Positions 43,778 to 54,006 of a stretch of 64,000 nt of DNA are shown here, piece by piece; within the stretch, counting starts at the first letter, position 1; every line of letters starts with the position of its first letter. The stretch is from Malus domestica (taxonomy: Eukaryota > Streptophyta > Magnoliopsida > Rosales > Rosaceae). The position numbers and the translations under genes were made by a program. Location: positions 28,593,501-28,657,500 of the forward strand of contig NC_091674.1 in NCBI RefSeq assembly GCF_042453785.1, read 5' to 3'. The notes under the pieces were generated by a model. The model saw only the letters and a program-made list of their open reading frames with translations. It was not told the origin of the DNA and did no database searches.

Positions 43778-46700
43778 TGGAAGTAGAGAACATCGGCATC
43801 CCCGTGATCCTACAAGTCCTGGACCTTCGTGGTGACAAGGGCAAAAATAATTCGATCCCACAAGAACCAGAGTCCAATGGGGGAGATGTTGACAGTAATA
43901 TCAGAAGGGATTCCATCCCTGAAATCCCACCAGAAATGGATCTCAAGGGTGGTGATGTCAAAGGTAACTCTGTCCTAGGGGTTCCACAGGACATAGAGCC
44001 CAATGGCAGTGATAGCAGAAGGAGCTCTATCGGAAATGTTGATCCTCCTCATATCAAAAGGAGCTCTATCCCTGTGATCCCACAGGAAATGGATCCCAAG
44101 GGTGGTGATGTCGAAGGTAATTCGGTCGTAGGGATTCCACAGGACAGGGAGCCCAATGGTGGTGACATCAGAAGGAGCGCTATCGGAAATGTTGATTCTC
44201 CTTCTACCGAGAGAAACTCTAACCCAGTGGTCCCGCAGGACATGGACCTCAGTGATGATGATAGGAACTTTATTGCAAATGTCGCACGGGAAATAGAACC
44301 CGATGGCAGTGCTATCAAACTGAACTCTATCCTAGAGATCCCACAGAAAAAGGAGCCTGAGGGTGGAAATATCAGAAGCAAGTCTATCCTAGAGAACCCA
44401 CAGGAAATGGAGTCTAATGCCGGTGATATCAGAAGAAGCTCCATCGAGAAAGTAGATCCTCCTGCTGATATCAAAAGGACCTCTATCCCAGTGATCCCAC
44501 GGGAAATGGAGCCTAATGGTGGGGATGTTAGAAGGAACTCTATCAGAGTGATCCCACAGGAATTAGAACCCAATGGTGGTGGTATCGGAAGGAACTCTAT
44601 GCCAGCGGTCCCACAGAAAATGGAACCAAATGCTGGGGATACCAGCAGGAACTCTGTTCTGTGGATCCCACATGAAATGGAACCAAAGGGTGGTAGAAGG
44701 ATTCAGTCCCGCTATCTCAGAGTTCCAATAGGTTCTTGCCATGATTATTGCAAATATGGAGTGAGAAATGCATCTGAAGAAAATGCAACTGCTGCCATGC
44801 GAAAATCGGCTAAAGAGAGGAAACAGATATCCACAACCAATCAAAAGCCTTCTCCAGATTCCGACACCCAGAGGCTTGACAATTCTCTTGTCACAGAGAA
44901 AAAAGTTTTGTCATTGAGGAAGAAGGAAATTGTTTCTGCAGAAAAGGTTCCATCCTCTTCCAAGGATATTGATGTTTCTGTGGAAGATTCCTCCAGTTTG
45001 AAGGTGAAGCGTGTGAAATCAGAGCTATCTTCTCTCCCAGAACCGGCCTTAAGCCTGAGAAATTCAAAGGCAATATCCACAACTGGACCGAGGTCTGTTC
45101 TACATTCCCAAACCTTGAAACTTAATAATTCTGTCGTCACGGAGAAAAAAGGTTCATCATCGACGAAGAAAGAAACTGCTTCTTCAAAGAAAGTTTCATC
45201 TCCCAAGGAAATAGCCGTTTCTATGGAAGAGTTGATTGATTCGAAAATGAAGGCTGAGCAATTAGATCAATCTTCTCTCCCAGGATCAGACCCAAGCCTG
45301 AGCAATTCGGAGGTGACATCGACAATCAATCCTAAGCCTTCTCCAGATTCCGAGTCCCAGAATTTTATTGCCACGCAGAAAAGAGTTTCACCTCCCTATA
45401 AAGATATAGATGTTTCTGCTGAAGATTCCAACGATTCAAAAGTGATTTCAACAGTCAGTCCTAATCCTTCTCCAGATTCTAAAGCACGGAAACTTAATCA
45501 TTCTGGTGTCATGGAGAAAAGAGCTTTATCATCAAAAAGGAAAGAAAATGTCTCTTCAAAAACGGTTTTAACTCCCATTAAGGAGATTGAAGTTTCTATG
45601 GAAGGTTCCATCGGTTCAAAGGTGAAGCGTGAGCAAGTAGAGTCATCTTCTTGCACAGGACAAGGTTCAAGTATTCAAGGAAAGAGTGGAACTAGAAAAG
45701 GCAAGGAAATACCCGAACGTTTGAGCAGCAGTGTCAATAGAAAAAACAGAAGCAAACCGCCGAGGACTCCTGTATTGGTTGAGAAAAAGATGTTAGAGCC
45801 TGAAACTGTTTCTTTGACTTACAAACACCCCGTCAAGAGAGTCTGCGATGAAAATGCTGGAAGCTTTAAGAACCTTAAAGGGTTGTCTCATATGAAAGAT
45901 CAAAACGGTCCCCGAAAAGTTGAACCTGAGGGACCCTGCAATAAGGATGTTCCAGAAAAGATTTTGTATGTCATCGAGTCTAATACTGAGAATAGTACTG
46001 TCGAACCAACTCCAAATGGTGCCGATGCCCCTAAGTTATCGTCGTCGTCACATCAATCCTCGGAAGTCAAAAGCTCGAGACAAGCTAGGAAGGGAGTTGG
46101 TACCACTCGAGCACCGACATCCTCTATGAAGAAAAACTTGAAACGCACTGCAAATGGAGGTTATGGTCGTTCACCTACTGTTCCATCCCCTAAAAACAAA
46201 GGCTTGAGGCGTAGTACTCGAAGACCTTTATCTTCATCGTCATCCTTATCATCATCATCCATATCATCATCATCCGTGTCCGCATCCCCAGTCAAGTCCA
46301 CTCATAAAAAAGAAAATGGCGCCACCTCTCAACGCAAAGCAATGAAAACTGGTAATCAAAGAGCAAATTTGAAGGTGGGGAAGAGTACTAGGCCTCGAAA
46401 GTCTGAGATACTTAGCTCTGAAAGCAAAAACAGCTCAGCCCGAAAGCTGACATTTAGGAGAGGAAGGGTGCTTGACATTAAGCCTGAGATCAATACTACA
46501 AGGAGACTCAAATTCAGGCGAGTAAGATTGGCAGGGGAGACCCAAAATGGTAAAGGTGGTGTAATAGGGGGAAGCGCCGGGAGGAAAGAAGTTGGTGACA
46601 GCCAGTCAATTGGTGATGTATTCCAAAGGTTAAGCCCCTGGTGGAAAGTAGTTGATCACAGTCACTCAAATGGTGCTTTTATCAAAAGGCGAAGCCTTGG

Positions 46701-47070
46701 GAGGATTGAAGTTGATGGCAGCCAGTCAAATGGTGGTAAATTCAAAAGCGAGAAAGTTGTTCCGAGAAGCTTCAAACGAGATGTGGAAGGTTCACAAGGG
46801 AAGAGCTTGAGGAGGAAAGCGGCTGGTGATAGTGGGTTGAATGGTAGTACTAAAACGAGTCCTGAGAAAGTTGTGTTGAGACACCAAGGTGTGACAGGAA
46901 GGAAGGATGTGCAGAAGTTGTTGAATAATGTGATTGAAGAGACTGCCAGTAGGCTTGTTGAGTCCAGGAAGAGTAAAGTCAAGGCCTTGGTTGGTGCTTT
47001 CGAGACTGTGATTTCGCTTCAGGATACCAAATCCATGGCATCGGAAACAGACACAGAAGATGCAGTCTGA
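43777..47070 (+). CDS. Plant calmodulin-binding-domain protein, intact copy B (1097 residues)
   Basis: A single large exon from the ATG at 43777 (MEVENIGIPVILQ). Residues about 25-310 consist of roughly a dozen degenerate units of about 20 residues with RRNSI...IPQEMEPNGGDV character. Residues about 310-830 are Ser/Lys-rich and probably disordered. From about 890 onward come basic blocks (RKLTFRRGRV, RRLKFRRVRL) and a C-terminal amphipathic segment (DVQKLLNNVIEETASRLVES, then KSKVKALVGAFETVISLQD) typical of the plant calmodulin-binding domain family (PF07839-type). It should bind calmodulin through this end; the role is otherwise unknown. RRxS sites in the repeats fit kinase consensus sequences. 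It lies convergent with the bHLH gene. Confidence 0.88.
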   Translation: MEVENIGIPVILQVLDLRGDKGKNNSIPQEPESNGGDVDSNIRRDSIPEIPPEMDLKGGDVKGNSVLGVPQDIEPNGSDSRRSSIGNVDPPHIKRSSIPVIPQEMDPKGGDVEGNSVVGIPQDREPNGGDIRRSAIGNVDSPSTERNSNPVVPQDMDLSDDDRNFIANVAREIEPDGSAIKLNSILEIPQKKEPEGGNIRSKSILENPQEMESNAGDIRRSSIEKVDPPADIKRTSIPVIPREMEPNGGDVRRNSIRVIPQELEPNGGGIGRNSMPAVPQKMEPNAGDTSRNSVLWIPHEMEPKGGRRIQSRYLRVPIGSCHDYCKYGVRNASEENATAAMRKSAKERKQISTTNQKPSPDSDTQRLDNSLVTEKKVLSLRKKEIVSAEKVPSSSKDIDVSVEDSSSLKVKRVKSELSSLPEPALSLRNSKAISTTGPRSVLHSQTLKLNNSVVTEKKGSSSTKKETASSKKVSSPKEIAVSMEELIDSKMKAEQLDQSSLPGSDPSLSNSEVTSTINPKPSPDSESQNFIATQKRVSPPYKDIDVSAEDSNDSKVISTVSPNPSPDSKARKLNHSGVMEKRALSSKRKENVSSKTVLTPIKEIEVSMEGSIGSKVKREQVESSSCTGQGSSIQGKSGTRKGKEIPERLSSSVNRKNRSKPPRTPVLVEKKMLEPETVSLTYKHPVKRVCDENAGSFKNLKGLSHMKDQNGPRKVEPEGPCNKDVPEKILYVIESNTENSTVEPTPNGADAPKLSSSSHQSSEVKSSRQARKGVGTTRAPTSSMKKNLKRTANGGYGRSPTVPSPKNKGLRRSTRRPLSSSSSLSSSSISSSSVSASPVKSTHKKENGATSQRKAMKTGNQRANLKVGKSTRPRKSEILSSESKNSSARKLTFRRGRVLDIKPEINTTRRLKFRRVRLAGETQNGKGGVIGGSAGRKEVGDSQSIGDVFQRLSPWWKVVDHSHSNGAFIKRRSLGRIEVDGSQSNGGKFKSEKVVPRSFKRDVEGSQGKSLRRKAAGDSGLNGSTKTSPEKVVLRHQGVTGRKDVQKLLNNVIEETASRLVESRKSKVKALVGAFETVISLQDTKSMASETDTEDAV
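43850..44706 (+). repeat. About 60-66-bp coding tandem repeat array (RRNSI units)
   Basis: Repeated codons give units such as RRNSIRVIPQELEPNGGG, RRSSIGNVDPP and GNSVVGIPQDREPNGGD. Some units are replaced by a shorter SSIGNVDPP/SSIEKVDPPADIK variant, suggesting a two-unit-type higher-order pattern. The array is also present in copy A with different small indels. Confidence 0.85.
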
Positions 47071-47826
47071 TATACCAAAAACATATAGTTATGATTTCTG
47101 TACATATCTGAAAAAACACGAATGCAGTAGTTTTGGAGGTTGCGTGGGATTGAAGTTCTGCGAGCTTGTGAAGTTGCGGAGGCATAAGTGAAGAGAAAAC
47201 TGAATCAAGGTGAGAAGGCTCTCTGAGAATATGAAACATTTTTCTTGTGTGTACTGCTATACTGATTGTTTTGCCGAAGGAGTTGTGCATTATTGCTATT
47301 ATTTTTCTGTTGTATGTTTCTGCAACGTGCGTGTTGGTGATTTTTTAGTTACTGCTTATCGAAATTACATATTTACGAAGCTTGCGATGAACAATTAGGG
47401 ACCATGGTGTGACTGCCATTCTCATAGATGCCCCCATAGATGGTTATGAGTCGTTGTCGTGTGACATGTCGAGAACGTCAGTAACACGAATAAGTACGTT
47501 GATATCTAGAGGCCAGATTAATTGTTATGGTTCAAAACTCACATCAGAAAATGTCGTGTGGGGCAAAATTGTTATGGTTTTAACAGAGTCATGCATCCAT
47601 TTTCCAGGATGTTGTGATGTGGACTTCCGATCATCCAGATTCGGTATTTTAGCAAAATTATATAGGAAGAAATCATCTTTAAGACTTAATTGACAAGTCC
47701 AAGCATACAAGACCATTAGTAATTCAGAGAACGTTGGAATTAGTTGCATTTTCCCGGGACTAGATCGTATATTAGTATTTCTCTTATCACGTAAACTATT
47801 ATCTCCTGAAGCTAGGTGAGTCCTCA
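47071..47826. other. Convergent intergenic region
   Basis: Holds the 3' flanks of the calmodulin-binding gene (plus) and the bHLH gene (minus). The short ORFs on either strand have no recognisable content. Confidence 0.5.
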
Positions 47827-50433
47827 TTAGTTCCTTCGTACATGGTTTGACCGCGGCTGGCTGCTTGACGCTGCTGTTGCCGGAGTGACTTCTTGTCGAT
47901 AGAGAGCTGCCATCCTGTTGAACAAGTCCATACTCATTGATTGCTGCAAATCAAGTTTTATTCAAATTAGTTCCAAAAGTTAGCAATGCTTCTTTAGAAA
48001 GTGCTTTCTGGAAGCACATAGCAGGTGCTCTCGCATAAAACACTTGTGAGCATTCTGTTATAAACACTTTTGGTTATCTGAAAATTGGTTTTAGCTATTC
48101 TAGAAGTACTTCCAAACATAGGTTTCTTTCTATCATTTCCTCACATATGTATGTGGAAACACGTACTTGTGCTAGGAGGGCACAATATGGATCAGGTAGA
48201 GGGTCTGAACCATTATTCGTGCTGGTTGGTTCTGCCTTTGCTTGAGGAGGAGGGTGTGGTGGGATTAACAGCGGCATCATAAATGGCGGCATGAAAGAAG
48301 GAAGAGCGGCAGCCACAACCGGCGTAGGATGAATGCGCGATCCCATTCCGATTCCCATATGAGCCAGGAGTGACATTTGATGAAGATGCTGCAGCTGCAG
48401 CTGCTGCATTTCTAAAGGCACCATCATATTCATATTCATATGGCCATTAGCCATGAAATTTCTCAGATTATGCATCATTTGGACTTGAGCTTGAAGTTGT
48501 TGCAAGTATTTGATCACCTCATCAAGCATTGAAGCTTTATCAGTCTGTAATTAATCACTTGACAAGTCCAAAATTAACCACAAAAATAACATTGTCTCCA
48601 AATTAAATTAAGTAATGATGATCGTAATTCAGCACACATCAAATTTTCTCACCTTACTTGCATTTGGCACCAACCTTTGCAGAGCTTTTATCTTCTGGTT
48701 AATCAAGTCTCTTCGTTTCTGCACGGAATTAGTTTCAGTTAGAGAAGTGATTTCCGCACACAAATTATTAGATGGGGGAGACCAAAATTAAATTGTTACC
48801 CGCTCTGACTGATTATGAACAGCAGCAGCTCGCCTTGGTCTTGTTGAGTGTGAACGGCTTGATCCGCCACCTTTGGTGGTTTCCCGGCCATCATCTCGGT
48901 TTTCCTGCTAGTTGTAAGATACAAGTTGCGAGAGATGTGACGAGAAATGTGATACATGTAGCATAGCATCATTTAAAGTGCACGACGCCTCAAAGAATAT
49001 GTACATGTTGTATCTTACCAGCCCTCCGTGACTGGCCGAATCCTCGTCGGTGCTTTTGGTCTTCAAACTGGGAGGAGACTCAAAAGAAACTAACGTCGAG
49101 GTAGTTTTATGATTGTCCCTGCACAATCTAACACTAGCACCAGGACTAGCACAACTGCTGGGATCTGCATGTTCTTCATGAATGCTATTAGTACTAAAGT
49201 TATTCTCGAAGAAGCCGGAATATGATCGACTGCGTTTTCTTATCCACCCCTGCGCCGGCGGCACCTGGACAGAGCTGTCGGTCCATGTTTCGCCGGAGGA
49301 TGCAACCACCGAGCTTGTGTTTGCCGGGGTCTGGTCATGGCGGATGATATTTGGGTCACGTTTGTGGCATGTAGCTTGATCGACAATTGATTCCAGTGTG
49401 TCACAAGCCCTGCTCCTGCTCCATGTGGGATTTGATTGAGCTGTAAGAAGCGCACCAAGCCCATGCATGGCCAACTGGCCGTTTTCCAATTTTAGTTCTG
49501 TGACGTCATAATTAGACCTGTAAATCCAAAATATATGTTTGAATGAGCAAGAAAATCCTAATATATGATGAAATATTTTGATAAAAATAAAGAGTACGAA
49601 ATGTACTGTCTAAAAATAAGTTAATTGACTAAAAACTCAATGTTTGAAACCAAAGTGCATAAGGTACATAACCGTTTGGCCTAATGATATTTATTCTTCA
49701 ATCTATGAGATGAGGTTCGGAATTCAATTTCACGATTGATAATTGTTACGAAAAGAAGGATTAATTATAGCATGTAACTGGGTTTTTTACAACTCAAAGG
49801 TTTTGAGTACATCGAGATTCTAGTTAGAGTAATGTTATTCTTATCACAATTTTATACCATATTTCTTTATCATCTTAGGTGGCAGATGAGTTGGACAAGC
49901 TACATCATTTAATTTCAATATTTTTATTAATTAAAACACTTAAATAATCTTAGGTGGTAGAAGAAGACTCCTCGTATATCACAATCATCATTTAAGTAAC
50001 AATCTTTTTATTAATTATTGATTAATATTTTGAAATTAAATGCTAATTAATTTAGATGATGTGACTGTCCACGTCAAATGCCACTAAGTGGTATACAATT
50101 GTGGTACAAAAATATAGTAAGAATATCATTATTGTTCTAGTTAAGAGAATAGAGCTAGAAAAGAAAAGCATATAAATCCTACTGGTGCAATAGCATTGAA
50201 AAAGAATAAAAACACCAAATTCTGGTTAATTATCCCATACACAATTTACACATTGATAAAAAATTTAAAAATAAAATAAAATAAAATAAAAACTCCATAT
50301 AAAAAACAGAAATTAAGAGAGAAAATTACATAAATAATCAACAAAAAATTCAAAGGTTTATGAAAGAAAATATGAACAGTGGTGCTTACAAAGGGACAGG
50401 ACGAATGGCGTTGGAGTGGTTCTGCTGCTGCAT
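47827..50433 (-). CDS. PIF7: PIF7/UNE10-clade bHLH transcription factor
   Basis: Six exons on the minus strand: 50390-50433, 49019-49517, 48800-48904, about 48654-48718, 48167-48544 and 47827-47943, all GT/AG. They join to about 402 residues starting MQQQNHSNAIRPVP. An active-phytochrome-B-binding motif is present at residues about 22-29 (ELKLENGQ, followed by LAMHGLG). A PIF7-like FESPPSLKTK precedes the bHLH at about 208-258 (HNQSERKRRDLINQKIKALQ, then TDKASMLDEVIKYLQQL). H, E and R at the E-box contact positions are kept. It should act in the nucleus on G-boxes in light/shade signalling. The bHLH reads closer to UNE10, while the ends (MSMDLFNRMAALYRQ) read closer to PIF7, so the exact orthology is open. 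Confidence 0.88.
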
Positions 50434-50443
50434 GATGCATGCA

Positions 50444-50449
50444 CACGTG
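50444..50449. promoter_or_regulatory. G-box (CACGTG) just upstream of the bHLH start codon
   Basis: A palindromic CACGTG lies 11 bases before the ATG, presumably in the 5' leader. G-boxes are the sites bound by PIF-type factors, so autoregulation is conceivable but not shown. Confidence 0.6.
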
Positions 50450-50565
50450 AGGAGGAATGGAGGATATCTGTTTTCTCTCCTCCTTCGACTTGTTATTTCT
50501 TGGTCGTCTTTCCTTTGAATATAGTAATCGTATTCCAAATCAGAACTCCACAGTACTACTCTATA

Positions 50566-50570
<5 letters not shown>

Positions 50571-50624
<54 letters not shown>
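50571..50624. repeat. (CT)n microsatellite in the bHLH promoter/leader
   Basis: About 27 uninterrupted CT dinucleotides, reading (GA)n on the gene's strand, about 140 bases upstream of its ATG. GA repeats are common in plant 5' leaders and can be bound by BPC-type GAGA factors. Confidence 0.95.
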
Positions 50625-50626
<2 letters not shown>

Positions 50627-50649
50627 ACAAATGAATGAGTTGGAGATAT

Positions 50650-51464
50650 GAGTTTGGACTCTCTCTTATTATTTCATTGTCTTTCTGGTCCCTTTTTTGT
50701 GTCATACTCACATTGCTGTGATGGAGATTTTACACAAAACATGTGGTAGCTAAAAAGAAGAAAGGAGAAAAAAAATATATGCTTTGCCTCTCCCTGGACC
50801 ATTTTAGATAAGGTTCTTAAAGTCATTTGCTTTTTTTTTTCGTGTGGTGTTTTATACTTTCACAAATCACGTATGATACTCTCAGTCTCACGTACACATG
50901 GTCTTTTACACCTAATACATGAATAGTTCGCTCTAAATTCTCATCAACACGAAGTTCATAAGTCAATTGCCCTAGACCACTATAGATCGAGGGTCTTCAA
51001 GTCATTTCGTGTAGGATACTCTCAACATCACCTTACACAGTTTTTTGCGTTTGATTAATTTTACATGAATAATCTACTCTAATACAAAGTTACCATGCTA
51101 GACTTTTCATCCTTTGACGACCGATGCTCTCAACACAAATTTCGTAACGCGATCACAATTTCCTTAAATCTTAAAAGAGAGAGGGTAACTGGTGAAAATA
51201 TAGTTTATCCCTTTAATCATTTAGCCGCTGATATAAGTTGACAATCTCACATTATGCAGTGCCTCAAAGTTCAAGACAACCTCTTGTCTGGTTGGTTGAT
51301 TTATAACATATATCATGCAAGTTATGAACAAATTTAACGGATAGATCAGTTTTGGTTGAAAACTGACAATTTGAGTCCTCTCATGGCCATCTCTCTCTCT
51401 CTCTCTATCTCTATCTCCCTCTCTGTCTATCTTGTGCTGCCACTTGAGACCAACAATAACTTTT
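50650..51464. other. Upstream region of the bHLH gene
   Basis: Repeated phrases such as CAAGTCATTT...GTAGGATACTCTCA occur near 50820-50890 and 50995-51020, plus a short CT run (51390-51425). No gene seen. Confidence 0.4.
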
Positions 51465-51612
51465 GGGGTGTGATATCCACACACCCCTTTTTACTTCTCC
51501 CACACTTTTTTGGTTTTTGGCCGTCGGATCGGATGAATTGAAGAAGATCAACGAACAGAAATTAATAAGGGGTGTGTGAAAAGTAAAAAGGGGTGTGTGG
51601 ATAGCACACCCC
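51465..51612. mobile_element. 148-bp MITE with 8-bp target duplication
   Basis: The ends GGGGTGTGATATCCACACAC and GTGTGTGGATAGCACACCCC are inverted copies, and the inner parts continue the pairing (CCCTTTTTACTTCTC against AAAAGTAAAAAGGGG). TAACTTTT at 51457-51464 and 51613-51620 is a perfect 8-bp duplication, as for hAT-type elements. Confidence 0.9.
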
Positions 51613-51639
51613 TAACTTTTACAGGAATTTATACACAAT

Positions 51640-51710
51640 ATCAATATATATATATATATATTATATTGTGTGCGTGTGTGTATGTGTGCGTGTATGTATG
51701 TGTGCGTGAT
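51640..51710. repeat. (TA)n / (TG)n compound microsatellite
   Basis: TATATATATA from about 51645 is followed by GTGTGCGTGTGTGTATGTGT and similar to 51708. Confidence 0.9.
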
Positions 51711-51766
51711 ACGTGGTCCTCCTTCCTTCATAGGCCAAATGACGGGGCCGTGGCTTTTTGACTTTA

Positions 51767-52335
51767 GAGCATTTCCAGTGTGGGAAGCCCCCAGGACAAC
51801 TGCCTATTAAATCCTCTTCAATGAACAGTAATTACATTTAATGAAAAGTAATTGTCTTTTGCATTTCTATCTATAAATTAAATAGCCATGATAATAGGTA
51901 ATAAAATATTAGTAATTTTTTATTTTATAAAATAATAAAAAATAATTTTATTTGTAATTTCGGATATGATTTTTAATCGGTCTCGTTGCGTCACATGTCA
52001 TTAAATAAGAAACTACAACCTGAAGTATTTGAAAAAAAATAAAATTGTGGTGTAAGATGGAAGATAATGATAAGAAATTTTTAGATTTTTTTTTTAATTT
52101 TTAAATTTGTTTTCAGATTTTTAATTAATTTTTTACATTTTTTATTGATTTTATAACATGACTAACGTCAGCCTTGCGTCAGCGCCTTCAAGCTCTAGGC
52201 CCGTTGATTCGTGCCTCCCCTCTCAAGCTGGCCTCCCCGAGCCCAATCGCCCGCATGGAATGGAGCAAGGGAGGAAGGCAATTGGATTGAAATGGTCCCC
52301 AATCCAGTGGACAATGGGCACCGCTTGACTTGCTC
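51767..52335. mobile_element. Probable Tourist-like MITE (TTA duplication)
   Basis: Starts GAGCATTTCCAGTG and ends CTTGACTTGCTC, so the termini share GAGCA in inverted orientation. Flanking TTA on both sides (51764-51766 and 52336-52338) fits the 3-bp duplication of PIF/Harbinger-type elements. The internal inverted similarity is weak. Confidence 0.5.
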
Positions 52336-52338
52336 TTA

Positions 52339-54006
52339 TTGGCCATTGAGTAACCAGTCATCTATGTCCATTTTTGTAGTCGTAGGGTGTGACTTGACTA
52401 CAATTTTTGTATTTCTTTTTAAAATTGTCAGGCTAAGAGCTACTTGGTAATTTACAAGTCATATAAACATCTCTTGCAAGATGTTATGCGTTATTGTTAC
52501 AGGAAAAGACCAGATGATGTTTTAAAAAAGAAAAGAAAGAAAAAAAAAGAGCTAGCCAGGCTGAAGAATCTGGTGCATGTTTTTGCAGGGTTATGTGTGC
52601 TGAAATATAAGAGCCAATGATTTATTCAGGTTTGACCTATTTCATGAGAACTGAATTTTTCTTTTTTGAGAAGGCGATATTCTAAACTACATTTAATCTA
52701 TGTGTATGTGGATTCGGATTTAGGGCCATCAGAACTGATCGAATTTGGACAACCGTCCTTCATTTTCTCTCCGTCTCATTGATGGTCTGGTTTCTGACTC
52801 TCTGCTAGCTAGAGTAGCCTAGGTGAGTGATTGGCTTGATAAATAGGGCCACATTTGGTTTTTTGTCTAACATAACTATGGCAGCTAGGGCCACTTTGCT
52901 CCATCTCCAGGAACACTTTCTCTTTCTTCTCTTGGATTTTCTGAATCATTAAGCTCTATTAGCAGACAGCACTTGTAATAGCCTTTGGAGCTTGCCTTGT
53001 GATGGTGATTTCACATTCAGGTCCACTTCAAACTAGCTAGTCATGCATGCTTAACCATGAGAGAGACTTACATGAAGCGACGACGCCGGCTAGGGTGGCG
53101 AAAACTCGAAAGCTTGAAATTGGATGGCTTCCAGCCTCTTGATCAATCTGGCTTAAGTTAACAACAATGCTCCACGTGAAGAGACAGGAGCATGTCATGC
53201 ACAGATCGACTGATTGAAGCTAATGTAGTGTCATATAAAATTGTTCAAAAAGATTTCCAGACAAGATTACCAATAGTTTACTTTTGCTGCAATATGAGAT
53301 GCATATTTATAACTTGATGAACATATTAGGAGAACCCAAAATAACAGTCCAAAGTATGAGGGCAAGATGTGATGAGGAGGTAGCTGTTGGAAACAACGTC
53401 GCCTTTGGCGGATGCAGCTATCTTGTGGTGGAGGTAATTTCAAAGTTCATGGTTTAGGGCTTGGGTTTAGGGTAATTTAGTCCAGCATAATGGTCCGCCT
53501 ATTGTGCCCTTGCCCTCAAAATGAGGGAACCGTTTACCTAGATATTTGTTATCTTTCTCGTTGAATGAGATCTCAATTCCAGCAACGGTTTCATTAGATA
53601 TCTTACAACTATACCTAAATGTCGCGTGACTCACGTCAATCCAAGTCAAAATCTTGGACCTTATTCTTTCCCCCTGAAGTAGTCCATTTCAATACTTTTC
53701 ATGGTTTAGGCCTGCAGGGGCAAAATTATAACAAGGATTTTTTTTGTAGTGTTTGAGAATTTTAGATGAAGTAGCAGATTGAACCGGTATCTAACTCCTT
53801 GTGCCTGCAAAATCTGCTGTCTCAAGTCTTTGAATCGAAAGGGCCAAATATATAGTTTTATAGGATCAGCAGATTCAACACACAATTAATTGTTATACAT
53901 CATGTACAAATTAAAATAAGTTAGGATCGATATACTGTAGCTACCCGTAATGTGGTTAACATATACAGATTTTAATCAGCAGAATATCGAGTGACCGATT
54001 CACTTT
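52339..54006. other. Intergenic sequence
   Basis: No coding sequence I can support. The minus-strand ORF at 53467-53649 lies in repeat-like sequence and has no recognised domain. Confidence 0.4.

Noticed and set aside
47409-47693. 94-codon plus-strand ORF between the calmodulin-binding and bHLH genes
   Set aside because: No recognisable domain, and it lies in the probable 3' flank of both convergent genes.
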